Below are positions 1 through 6,537 of a stretch of 7,030 nt of DNA, piece by piece. The notes under the pieces are model-generated. The model searched no databases, was not told the DNA's origin, and saw only the letters and a list, made by a program, of their open reading frames with translations. The stretch is from Chloroflexota bacterium. Its GTDB lineage: Bacteria; Chloroflexota; Dehalococcoidia; Bin125. The stretch is taken from assembly GCA_026705105.1 (NCBI GenBank), contig JAPPBK010000312.1, positions 1-7,030 on the forward strand, read 5' to 3'. Both the position numbers and the translations under genes were made by a program. Every line of letters begins with the position of its first letter. Within the stretch, counting starts at the first letter, position 1.

Positions 1-513
1 CTTGAACGTCGCAACCGCTTCCTTCTGGAAGGTGTCGGTGGTCATGATCGCGCGGGTAAAGTCGGCGCCGCCGTCGGACGTTGGCGCCAGTTGCGGAATC
101 GCAACCCGCAACAGGTCCATCGGCAAGTAGTGCCCGATGATCCCGGTCGAGTTGACAAACACCTCCTCGGCGTCGCAACCGATCAACGAGGCCGCCAACC
201 TGGTCATCTCTCGTGCGTCGGCGAGCCCCTGATCACCCGTCGCGCAATTGGCGTTCCCGGAGTTGACCACAGCTGCGCGCAAGGAGGCATTCTTCGTGTG
301 TGCCTTGCTGATGTGCACCGGCGCCGCCGTGCTCTGGTTTTGCGTATAGACCGCCGCGGCTGTCGCGGGCCGATCTGAGACCAACAGCGCCAAATCGGGC
401 AGGCCCGATTCTTTGATTCCAGCTGTGAATCCACAGGCCGAGAAGCCCCGAGGTCTGGTGATCGCGCCTTCGGCTGCGGGGTTCGCGCCGAGCGCATTGT
501 GAGCACCGCTCAT
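1..513 (-). CDS. argJ: Bifunctional glutamate N-acetyltransferase / amino-acid acetyltransferase ArgJ, N-terminal part (runs off left edge)
   Basis: The minus strand from 513 down is open to the window edge and gives 171 residues starting MSGAHNALGAN. ArgJ moves the acetyl group from N-acetylornithine to glutamate, and in its bifunctional form also makes N-acetylglutamate from acetyl-CoA, in the cytoplasmic cyclic arginine pathway. Family hallmarks are plain: VNSGNANCATG (about residues 92-102), the oxyanion-type loop NSTGIIGHYLPM (about 130-141) and AIMTTDTFQK (about 154-163). The autocleavage site with the nucleophilic Thr (usually KGxGM..PxMAT) would lie just beyond the edge, so the catalytic residue and the entire beta chain are not seen. 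The ATG at 513-511 overlaps the argC stop in an ATGA (510-513) and has only a weak Shine-Dalgarno, which suggests translational coupling. Mono- versus bifunctional activity cannot be told from this part. Confidence 0.95.
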   Translation of the reverse strand, partial: MSGAHNALGANPAAEGAITRPRGFSACGFTAGIKESGLPDLALLVSDRPATAAAVYTQNQSTAAPVHISKAHTKNASLRAAVVNSGNANCATGDQGLADAREMTRLAASLIGCDAEEVFVNSTGIIGHYLPMDLLRVAIPQLAPTSDGGADFTRAIMTTDTFQKEAVATFK

Positions 514-1583
514 GGGTACACGCCGATCTTGCTCAGGCCCAGCTCTTCAGGCAGGCCGAACATCAGGTTGAAGCACTGCACAGCCGCGCCGGCAGTGCCT
601 TTGACCAGGTTGTCGATTGCGCTGATCACCATGACCTCATTGGTCATCGGATCAACGGTCGGGTAGACGATGCACGCATTCGAGCCGAGCGTCTGCTTGG
701 TTGAGGGTGCGTTCGGCGCGACATGAACGAATGGCTCGTCTTCGTAGTAGGACTCGTACACGTCACGAAGCGCCTCTACGCGCGCCTCGGAGTTCTCAGG
801 CAGCGCGCCGTCGGCGATCGACGGATAGCAAGTCGCCAGGATGCCTCGCGTCATCGGCACCAGATGCGGAACGAAAGTCAGGCTCAGTTCCGAGTTGCTC
901 TCGCTTCGATCCTGCAAAGTGGACAGTTCCTGCACCATTTCAGGCTGGTGACGGTGGCCCGAGAGCCCATAGGCCGAGAAGTTGGAGTCAACCTCGGAGA
1001 AGTGGGAAGTCAGCTTCAAGGCGCGGCCCGCGCCGGAGACGCCCGACTTGGCGTCGACCACGGTGCGCCCGTCCAGCCAGCCTTTCGAGGCAAGCGGCGC
1101 CAGCGCGAGGATTGCCGAGGTCGGATAACAGCCGGGCACTCCGACCAGTCGCGATTCCGCGATTGCGTCTCGGTGCAGCTCGGGCAGGCCGTAGACCGAC
1201 TCCGGCAGCAGATGCGGCGACGGGTGCTCGCCGTACCACTGCTCGTAGGTCTCTTCGTCGTACAGGCGGAAGTCCGCCGATGCGTCGATCACCGGCGTCC
1301 CCCCCTCGATCAACGCCGTCAGCCTCTCGGCGGCCGCCGCGTGGGGGAGTCCGGAGAAGATCACATCGACATCGTCTGCAACCTCAGCCACGATCGGCAG
1401 GTCGAGCGACCAGAGGTGCGGGAACACTTCGGGCAGACGCTTGCCCACCTCGGAACGGCCGGTCACGCAGACGATCTCGACACGCGGGTGTTGCGCGAGC
1501 AACCGCGCCAACTCCGCTCCGACGTAACCCGTCACATTGATGATCGCTGCCCGGATCGGCGATCCGGATGCCGAGGTGCTCAC
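510..1583 (-). CDS. argC: N-acetyl-gamma-glutamyl-phosphate reductase ArgC
   Basis: A 357-residue protein, normal length for the family, which reduces N-acetylglutamyl-5-phosphate to the semialdehyde with NADPH (third step of arginine synthesis, cytoplasm). The N-terminal Rossmann loop reads INVTGYVGAEL (residues 15-25). The catalytic Cys152 sits in VGVPGCYPTSAILAL. KSGVSGAGR (179-187) and GLSGHRHQPEM (206-216), with the conserved His pair, follow, and the C-terminal DNLVKGTAGAAVQCFN (324-339) closes the NAD(P) site. The loop has Asn16 where many ArgC proteins have Gly (GxxGYxG). The start is GTG at 1583, preceded by a modest GGAAA; a later GTG at codon 17 would cut the first beta strand, so I reject it. 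It is first in the arg operon and diverges from the CoA-transferase gene across a 112-bp gap. Confidence 0.96.
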   Translation of the reverse strand: MSTSASGSPIRAAIINVTGYVGAELARLLAQHPRVEIVCVTGRSEVGKRLPEVFPHLWSLDLPIVAEVADDVDVIFSGLPHAAAAERLTALIEGGTPVIDASADFRLYDEETYEQWYGEHPSPHLLPESVYGLPELHRDAIAESRLVGVPGCYPTSAILALAPLASKGWLDGRTVVDAKSGVSGAGRALKLTSHFSEVDSNFSAYGLSGHRHQPEMVQELSTLQDRSESNSELSLTFVPHLVPMTRGILATCYPSIADGALPENSEARVEALRDVYESYYEDEPFVHVAPNAPSTKQTLGSNACIVYPTVDPMTNEVMVISAIDNLVKGTAGAAVQCFNLMFGLPEELGLSKIGVYP

Positions 1584-1613
1584 AACCGTTTCCGTTCAAC
1601 TGGGGCACATCCG

Positions 1614-1636
1614 CCAACACATCCGACGCGTGTTGG
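1614..1636. repeat. Inverted repeat CCAACAC-N9-GTGTTGG
   Basis: The 7-bp arms are perfect with a 9-base spacer (arms 1614-1620 and 1630-1636). The repeat lies 31 bases upstream of the argC GTG. It could be an operator for a dimeric regulator, or a small stem-loop in the argC 5' leader if transcription starts near 1642. No run of T follows on either strand, so it is not an intrinsic terminator. Confidence 0.5.
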
Positions 1637-1658
1637 TCGGAAAAGGTGAAGATACACG

Positions 1659-1673
1659 GAGTGCCGAGCACTC
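1659..1673. repeat. Inverted repeat GAGTGC-CGA-GCACTC
   Basis: The 6-bp arms are perfect around a 3-base centre. The repeat covers the expected -35 region of the candidate leaderless promoter for the CoA-transferase cassette and lies just upstream of the weak argC -10 candidate, so a protein bound here could affect both directions. The half-sites resemble those of CIRCE (GCACTC-N9-GAGTGC) but in the opposite order and with different spacing, so I do not call it an HrcA site. Confidence 0.45.
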
Positions 1674-1682
1674 GACCTGTCG

Positions 1683-1688
1683 TACTGT
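1683..1688 (+). promoter_or_regulatory. Candidate -10 box TACTGT for a leaderless transcript
   Basis: TACTGT fits TANNNT and ends 7 bases before the ATG at 1696, so transcription would start at or next to the A of the start codon. No Shine-Dalgarno sequence precedes this ATG (the bases are CTGTATTGACT). Both facts fit leaderless mRNA, common in Actinomycetota and some other high-GC groups. The -35 region is unconvincing and is occupied by an inverted repeat. Confidence 0.4.
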
Positions 1689-1695
1689 ATTGACT

Positions 1696-2898
1696 ATGTC
1701 TCAGACAACGCAGGCTGCGTTAAGCCCGTATCGCGCCCTCGATCTGACCTCCGAAATCGGCAGTCTCTCGACAATGCTGCTTGCCGGTCTGGGCGTAGAT
1801 GTGATCCGAGTCGAGCCGCCCGGCGGTCACCCGTCCCGCAAGCGCGGACCGATGCTGCGGGAGGACCAGGATTCGTCGCTGTACTGGGCGCAGATGAACG
1901 CTGGCAAGCGCTCCGTCACGCTCGACCTGGCGGACGAAGCCGACCGTGAGCGCCTGCGTACGTTGAGCGAAACGGCCGACTTCCTCTTCGAGTCGGACGC
2001 GCCCGGCGCGATGGCGGCTCGCGGCATCGGCCATCGCGACTTACGCGAGCGGGCGCCGCAGCTGATCTACGTCTCGATCACGCCGTTCGGACAGACCGGA
2101 CCCAAATCGATGTGGGCTGCCTCGGATCTGATCGGCCATGTCTCCGGCGGGTTGAGTTCGCTGGTCGGCGACCCCGACCGGGCGCCGCTGCGGCCCTCGG
2201 TGGAACAGGCCTACAACATCACGGCGCTCAATGCCGGATCGGCGGCGCTGATCGCACTGCACGCCCGTCACCTGACCGGTCGCGGTCAGCACGTGGACGT
2301 GTCGATGCAGGCGGCGATGGCGAACACGCTGGGCAACGCGAGGCTCTACTACGAGATGGACGGCATCGTCACCGAGCGAGCGGGAGGCGCGCGCGCCTTC
2401 GCCGACCGCGCGACGCGGATCATCTACTCCTGCGCCGACGGTTATGTCGCCTTTGTCCGCATCCCCGCGTCGATGAAGGCGTTGCATCGCTGGATGACGG
2501 CCGAAGGAGCACACCCCCGGTTCGACGCCGAGAAGTGGGCCGGCATCTCGATCGCCGGCAACAACCTGCCCAGTGACGACGAGGTCGCGGAACTGGAATC
2601 CGAGATCGAGGAGTTCTTCGCCGCTCGCGGCGCGCAGTCGCTGTACGAGTCGGGACAGCATCACGGCGTGATGATCTGTCCAGTGAACACGATGCAGGAC
2701 ATCGTCGACAGCCCGCAACTTGCGGCGAGAGGCTTCTTCGACAAGGTCGTTGATCCTGAGCTGGGCAGTCTCACCGTCCCGGGAGCGCCGCTGAAGATGT
2801 CGGCGACGCCCTGGCGGACGCGTCCCGCGCCCACGCTCACTCAACATCAGAATGAGATTCTCACCGCCGCCGCAACGGACATCAGAGACGGAGACTGA
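1696..2898 (+). CDS. CaiB/BaiF family III CoA-transferase, apparently without the catalytic Asp
   Basis: A 400-residue protein of the formyl-CoA transferase/CaiB fold; family members move CoA between carboxylic acids through an enzyme-aspartyl-CoA intermediate. Matches in order: YRALDLTSEIG (12-22), LLAGLGVDVIRVEPPGG (28-44), NAGKRSVTLDL (68-78), PQLIYVSITPFGQTGP (121-136), LTGRGQHVDVSMQAAMANTL (193-212) and a C-terminal VPGAPLKMSATPW (361-373). Ungapped alignment by eye to Oxalobacter formyl-CoA transferase puts Tyr173 (in SVEQAYNITALNAG) where that enzyme has Asp169. It may therefore be a non-catalytic subunit or use another residue. The frame is open back to 1537, but that extension runs into argC and does not resemble the family; family similarity begins just after the ATG at 1696. 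The crotonase gene follows after 3 bases, which indicates one operon. The substrate cannot be read from the sequence. Confidence 0.9.
   Translation: MSQTTQAALSPYRALDLTSEIGSLSTMLLAGLGVDVIRVEPPGGHPSRKRGPMLREDQDSSLYWAQMNAGKRSVTLDLADEADRERLRTLSETADFLFESDAPGAMAARGIGHRDLRERAPQLIYVSITPFGQTGPKSMWAASDLIGHVSGGLSSLVGDPDRAPLRPSVEQAYNITALNAGSAALIALHARHLTGRGQHVDVSMQAAMANTLGNARLYYEMDGIVTERAGGARAFADRATRIIYSCADGYVAFVRIPASMKALHRWMTAEGAHPRFDAEKWAGISIAGNNLPSDDEVAELESEIEEFFAARGAQSLYESGQHHGVMICPVNTMQDIVDSPQLAARGFFDKVVDPELGSLTVPGAPLKMSATPWRTRPAPTLTQHQNEILTAAATDIRDGD
2890..2893 (+). promoter_or_regulatory. Ribosome binding site of the crotonase gene
   Basis: GGAG (within ACGGAGA) lies 8 bases before the ATG at 2902, inside the last codons of the upstream CoA-transferase gene. 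It is the clearest Shine-Dalgarno sequence in the window and supports this start. It also contrasts with the SD-less start of the first cassette gene. Confidence 0.7.
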
Positions 2899-2901
2899 CA
2901 C

Positions 2902-3693
2902 ATGACCGAAGACCACCTGTTGATCGAACGACGCAGCAATGGCGTCGTGCTGGCCACGCTGAATCGCCCGGAAGTGCTGAACGCGCTCTCCAACCGGATT
3001 CGCGAGGGTCTGCGCGAGATGGTTGCCGATCTGCGCGCCGACCCGGATGTCCGCGTCCTGGTGATCACCGGCGCGGGTCGCGGCTTTTGTTCGGGCGCGG
3101 ATCTTTCCAATCGCGACGAGCGGGTCGCGGCCGAGGCGGAGCCCGGCCTGACCTCGACGGAACTGCGCTACGGGTTCGCGGCCGAGCTGCAGCAGCTCGA
3201 GATTCCCGTGATTGCCGCCGTCAACGGAGCCGCCGCCGGCGCCGGGTTCGCGATCGCCCTCGCCTGCGACCTGCGCCTGATGTCCGACCGGGCGCGATTC
3301 CACCCGGGGTTCCTGAAAATCGGTCTCGGTCCGGACTGGGCCGCTTCTTGGACGCTGACCCGCCTCGCCGGTCACTCGCGGGCGCTCGAAGCGTTCTGGC
3401 TCTCGGATCCGATTGACGCGACGCAGGCGCTGGAGATGGGCATCGCCAACCGCGTGATCGCCCACGACGAGCTGATGCCGGAAGCGCTGGCGCTCGCCGA
3501 TCGTCTGGCCCAGAACGCGCCCTGGGCGATGGCGCTGACCAAGCGCGCCATCTACGCCGCGCTCAACAACGACGCCACGCAGCAAGCGCAGTTGGAAGAA
3601 CTGAACCAGGCCTGGCTGCGCAACTCGCTCGACGCCCGCGAGGGCGCACGCTCCTTCGTCGAGAAGCGCTCGCCCCAGTTCCAGAAACGCTAG
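2902..3693 (+). CDS. Enoyl-CoA hydratase/isomerase (crotonase) family protein, PaaG/isomerase-like active site
   Basis: A 263-residue crotonase, normal length. ATLNRPEVLNALSNRI (18-33) opens the fold; RGFCSGADLSN (60-70) and AAVNGAAAGAGFAIALACDL (105-124) form the two halves of the oxyanion hole. Aligned by eye to rat mitochondrial hydratase, Glu144 becomes Ala117 and Glu164 becomes Phe137, so simple water addition is unlikely. Asp145, in IGLGPDWAASWTLTRLAG, falls where PaaG-type isomerases (ring-1,2-epoxyphenylacetyl-CoA isomerase) and related delta3-delta2 enoyl-CoA isomerases carry their catalytic acid. I therefore favour double-bond or ring isomerisation of an acyl-CoA, in the cytoplasm. 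It sits between two CoA-transferase genes, 3 and 14 bases away, which suggests it acts on the CoA ester they make. No other phenylacetate genes are present, so paaG is not claimed. Confidence 0.93.
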   Translation: MTEDHLLIERRSNGVVLATLNRPEVLNALSNRIREGLREMVADLRADPDVRVLVITGAGRGFCSGADLSNRDERVAAEAEPGLTSTELRYGFAAELQQLEIPVIAAVNGAAAGAGFAIALACDLRLMSDRARFHPGFLKIGLGPDWAASWTLTRLAGHSRALEAFWLSDPIDATQALEMGIANRVIAHDELMPEALALADRLAQNAPWAMALTKRAIYAALNNDATQQAQLEELNQAWLRNSLDAREGARSFVEKRSPQFQKR

Positions 3694-3707
3694 ACCGAGT
3701 TCGCGCG

Positions 3708-4952
3708 ATGACCAGCAACGACGTTCCCGGCGCGCATGTGTTTGACGGCGTTCGCATCGCCGATTTCGCCTGGGTCGGCGTGGGACCCAACGCGACGATG
3801 CAGATGGCCTTTCACGGCGCGGAGGTCATCCGGGTGGAGTCTTCGCACCGCCCCGACACGTTCCGCAACGGAGGACCCCGACCGCCCGGCGTCAACGACC
3901 TCGACGCCTCGGCTTACTTTGCCAAGTTCAATCGGGGCAAGCGCTCGGTGGCGATCAACCTTGCCCACCCTCGCGGCGCGGAGGTCGCCAAACGCCTGGT
4001 CGCCAGCGCCGACGTCGTCACGGAGTCATTCGCGCCCGGATTCATGCATCGCATCGGACTGAGCTATGAGGAAGTGCGCAAGATCAAGCCCGACGTGATC
4101 ATGTGCTCGATGTCGATGGAGGGCCAGACCGGCCCGCACGCGAAGTTCCGCGGCTTCGGCCTGACCCTGCAGGCCACGGCCGGGATCACGGGCGTCACCG
4201 GCTGGCCCGACCGCAGTCCGGTCGGCACCGGCGTCGCCTACACCGACTGGGTGGCGACCCACCTCGGCATCATCGGTATCCTCTCGGCGCTCGACCACCG
4301 ACGGCGGACAGGCGAGGGCCAGTACATCGACCTCTCCCAGTTCGAAGCCTCAACGCTGGTGCTCGACGCAGGCGTGATCGATGCGGCCAACACGGGACGC
4401 GTCGCCCGACCCCTGGGCAATCGCGACCTGCGACACGCGCCGCACGGCGTCTATCCCTGCGCCGACGACCACACCGGCGGCGACCGCTGGGTGGCGATTG
4501 CGGTGACCAACGACGATCAATGGCGCCGCCTGGCTCTGCTCTTGGATAGGCAGGACTGGCTCGAATCCGACGAACTCTGTGACGCAGCCGGCCGTCTGGC
4601 GGCGCAGGACGCGCTCGACGCGGGCATCAGCCGCTGGACAAGGACACAGACCGTCGGCGAGGTTGAGCAGATCCTGCAGGCGGTTGGCATCCCCGCGCAC
4701 CGGGCCTCCAACGTCCGAGATGCGCACGAAGACCCGCAGCTCGCGCATCGCAATCACTGGTGGACCAGCGACCATCCGGTGATCGGCGAGATGTCCTACG
4801 AGAGCCCCGCCTGGCGTCTGAGCGATACACCGCCGCCGATGCCCAGGCGCTCGCCGCTCCTGGGCGAGGACTCGGAGTACGTCTACCGCAAGCTGTGCGG
4901 CTACTCGGAGGAAGAGTTCCAGCAACTCATCGTCGAGGGCGTGGTGGAGTAG
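3708..4952 (+). CDS. CaiB/BaiF family III CoA-transferase with catalytic Asp
   Basis: A 414-residue protein of the same fold as the gene at 1696 but only distantly similar to it, so not a recent duplicate. It carries FDGVRIADFAWVGVGP (12-27), FHGAEVIRVESS (35-46), NRGKRSVAINLAHP (75-88), TESFAPGFMHRIGL (105-118), HRRRTGEGQYIDLSQFEAS (197-215), VGIPAHRASNVRDAHEDPQL (326-345) and RSPLLGEDSEYV (381-392). Asp180 in GVAYTDWVATHLG aligns without gaps to Asp169 of formyl-CoA transferase, the residue that forms the aspartyl-CoA intermediate, so this copy should be active. The ATG is 14 bases after the crotonase stop, with only a weak GAG upstream, so translation probably depends on operon reading. 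Together with the Asp-lacking homologue it may form a heteromer, as in the two-subunit benzylsuccinate CoA-transferase BbsEF; the substrate is unknown. Confidence 0.93.
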   Translation: MTSNDVPGAHVFDGVRIADFAWVGVGPNATMQMAFHGAEVIRVESSHRPDTFRNGGPRPPGVNDLDASAYFAKFNRGKRSVAINLAHPRGAEVAKRLVASADVVTESFAPGFMHRIGLSYEEVRKIKPDVIMCSMSMEGQTGPHAKFRGFGLTLQATAGITGVTGWPDRSPVGTGVAYTDWVATHLGIIGILSALDHRRRTGEGQYIDLSQFEASTLVLDAGVIDAANTGRVARPLGNRDLRHAPHGVYPCADDHTGGDRWVAIAVTNDDQWRRLALLLDRQDWLESDELCDAAGRLAAQDALDAGISRWTRTQTVGEVEQILQAVGIPAHRASNVRDAHEDPQLAHRNHWWTSDHPVIGEMSYESPAWRLSDTPPPMPRRSPLLGEDSEYVYRKLCGYSEEEFQQLIVEGVVE

Positions 4953-4953
4953 T

Positions 4954-6537
4954 TCAGGGGATAGACCGACCTGCAAGTACGCCCGTTGGCCGACCTTCGT
5001 CGACTGCGAGCTGGCCGTTCACGATCACATAGGGAATGCCCGCCGGGGGCGTGCGTGGATCGTTGAAGTCGGCCGTGTCGATTACCGTGTCGGCGTTGAA
5101 GACGACCAGGTCGGCGAACCTGCCTTCGGCGACGACGCCGCGATCGGTGAGGCCGAAGCGGCCGGCCGGCAGCGAAGTCATGCCTCGCACAATGTGCTCG
5201 AGCGAGACGCCGCTGCGTCGGCGTAGGCGTCCGACAATCCTGGGGAACGTGCCGTAAGCGCGGGGATGCGGGATGCCCTCGTCGAACGGGATGCCGTCCG
5301 AGCCGACCATGTAGTCGTCGCGCGAGAGCAGCGCCATGACGTCCGCCTCGACCTGGCGGGCCACGGACGGGCTGGCCGGCATGGCGTCGCGGAAGCCGCA
5401 CTGCAAGCCCGACTCGCGCATCACCATCAAGGTCAGGTCCGAGACCGACATGTCCATCCGCGCCGCGGCGTCGGCGAACGACAGGCCTTCCAGATGCTTG
5501 AGGTGATCCACCCCAATCCAGGTGAACGTGGCCGCGTCGTTGCGTCCCGGAAACAGGTTTTCCAGCGAGTCAATCAGGCGATCATGCCAGGCCGGATCGC
5601 CCAGGCGCTCCAACAGCCGGTCGATGCCTCCGACATGGCACTCGCCCCGCAGGAAGTAGCCGGGAACGGTCGCGGCGGCGGCGTAGGGGTAGCACTCGAG
5701 CGTCACGTCGACGCCGTCGGACTTCGCCCTGTCCACTTCGAACATGATCGAATCGATGTCGCCGGCGTTGCCGGGGAACGTTCGGTAGTGCGAGATATGC
5801 ACCTTGACGCCTGAGCGCCGGCCGATGTTCATTGCTTCGACGATGCCCGAACCATCGGGGGCGCGGTCGTCGTTGTGGTTGCGGATGTGGGTCACGTAGA
5901 CGCCGTCGTAGCGGGCAACGACGCGGTTCAGCGCCACCAGTTCGTCGGTGTTCGAGTAGGAGTTCGGGTAGTACGACAGCCCGGTCGAGAGTCCGGTCGC
6001 GCCCTGCTCCATCGCCTCGGCGACCATTCGCTCGGCGTTGGCCAGTCCCTCGCCGTCGAGCGGCACGTCCTCGAAGCCGACGCTCTCCAGGCGGACCGGA
6101 CCGTGCGGCGCCTGCACCGCGACATTGCAGCCTTTGCCCTCGTAGTGCGCGCGGAAGGCGGCCATCGTCGACATGTCCAGACCGCTCGGTGGCGGACCGT
6201 ACAGGCCGGCGATGTAGCGGCCGTAGGAGTCCAGGTTCTGCGCCGACAGCAGCGCGTAGGAAAGTCCGTCCTGGGTGATGAACTCGGTGGTCACGCCCTG
6301 CACGAGCCCGTGCGCGTGCACTGGATCGCGCAACAGGACGCCGTCGGAGTGAGCGTGAGTGTCGATGAATCCCGGCGAAACGGTCAGGCCCGACGCGTCG
6401 ATCTCGCGCGCGGCCGATACGCCGGAAAGGTCGCCGACAGCGCTGATCCGATCGCCCTTGAGGGCCACGTCCGCAGCGATGGCGGACGACCCCGTTCCGT
6501 CGACCAGCGTGCCTCCGCGCAGGATCAGATCAGCCAT
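4954..6537 (-). CDS. N-acyl-D-amino-acid deacylase-family amidohydrolase
   Basis: A 527-residue metal-dependent amidohydrolase of the D-aminoacylase type, which removes the acyl group from N-acyl-D-amino acids. The small beta domain starts MADLILRGGTLVDGTG; then GFIDTHAHSD (57-66; metal ligands His61 and His63), THIRNHNDD (216-224; His217), HISHYRTF (247-254; His250), MVGSDG (410-415; catalytic Asp414), HPRAYGTFPRIVGR (424-437), TSLPAGRFGLTDRG (454-467) and a closing VIVNGQLAVDEG. Classical D-aminoacylase has a Cys metal ligand in a VVGNCG motif; this protein reads FITQDGLSYA, with Asp90 in that place. No signal peptide is visible, so it is probably cytoplasmic. I chose the ATG at 6537 because the beta domain begins there; the frame is open to 6678, but that part overlaps the kinase gene and looks random. 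Exact substrate unsure; a dihydroorotase-like hydrolase is possible. Confidence 0.92.
   Translation of the reverse strand: MADLILRGGTLVDGTGSSAIAADVALKGDRISAVGDLSGVSAAREIDASGLTVSPGFIDTHAHSDGVLLRDPVHAHGLVQGVTTEFITQDGLSYALLSAQNLDSYGRYIAGLYGPPPSGLDMSTMAAFRAHYEGKGCNVAVQAPHGPVRLESVGFEDVPLDGEGLANAERMVAEAMEQGATGLSTGLSYYPNSYSNTDELVALNRVVARYDGVYVTHIRNHNDDRAPDGSGIVEAMNIGRRSGVKVHISHYRTFPGNAGDIDSIMFEVDRAKSDGVDVTLECYPYAAAATVPGYFLRGECHVGGIDRLLERLGDPAWHDRLIDSLENLFPGRNDAATFTWIGVDHLKHLEGLSFADAAARMDMSVSDLTLMVMRESGLQCGFRDAMPASPSVARQVEADVMALLSRDDYMVGSDGIPFDEGIPHPRAYGTFPRIVGRLRRRSGVSLEHIVRGMTSLPAGRFGLTDRGVVAEGRFADLVVFNADTVIDTADFNDPRTPPAGIPYVIVNGQLAVDEGRPTGVLAGRSIP

Larger units (their letters stand above)
1584..1695. 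promoter_or_regulatory. Divergent promoter region between argC and the CoA-transferase cassette
   Basis: These 112 bp are the only real non-coding stretch in the window and must hold the start signals for both the leftward arg genes and the rightward cassette. They contain two perfect inverted repeats (1614-1636 and 1659-1673). On the minus strand TATCTT (1654-1649) is a possible -10 for argC, but no good -35 is visible, so the arg promoter is uncertain. I see no match to the E. coli ARG box. The regulatory role is inferred from position and the absence of any other gap. Confidence 0.65.

Noticed and set aside
204..506. A 100-codon minus-strand frame at the left end
   Set aside because: It is a frame-shifted shadow of argJ, whose true frame runs from 513 to the window edge and gives textbook ArgJ motifs.
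723..1649. A 308-codon open frame on the plus strand opposite argC
   Set aside because: It mirrors argC, shows no domain-like pattern and runs through the argC start into the divergent promoter region.
1659..1673. CIRCE/HrcA operator
   Set aside because: The half-sites resemble CIRCE but are in inverted order and 3 bases apart rather than 9, and no chaperone gene is near.
1537..1695. Extended N-terminus for the first CoA-transferase
   Set aside because: The extra 53 codons overlap the argC start and the promoter gap and resemble no family member; similarity begins just after the ATG at 1696.
2041..3585. A 514-codon open frame on the minus strand across the first CoA-transferase and crotonase genes
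   Set aside because: It is antisense to two clear protein families, its translation is rich in Arg, Gly, His and Gln with no recognisable motif, and long antisense frames are expected in high-GC DNA.
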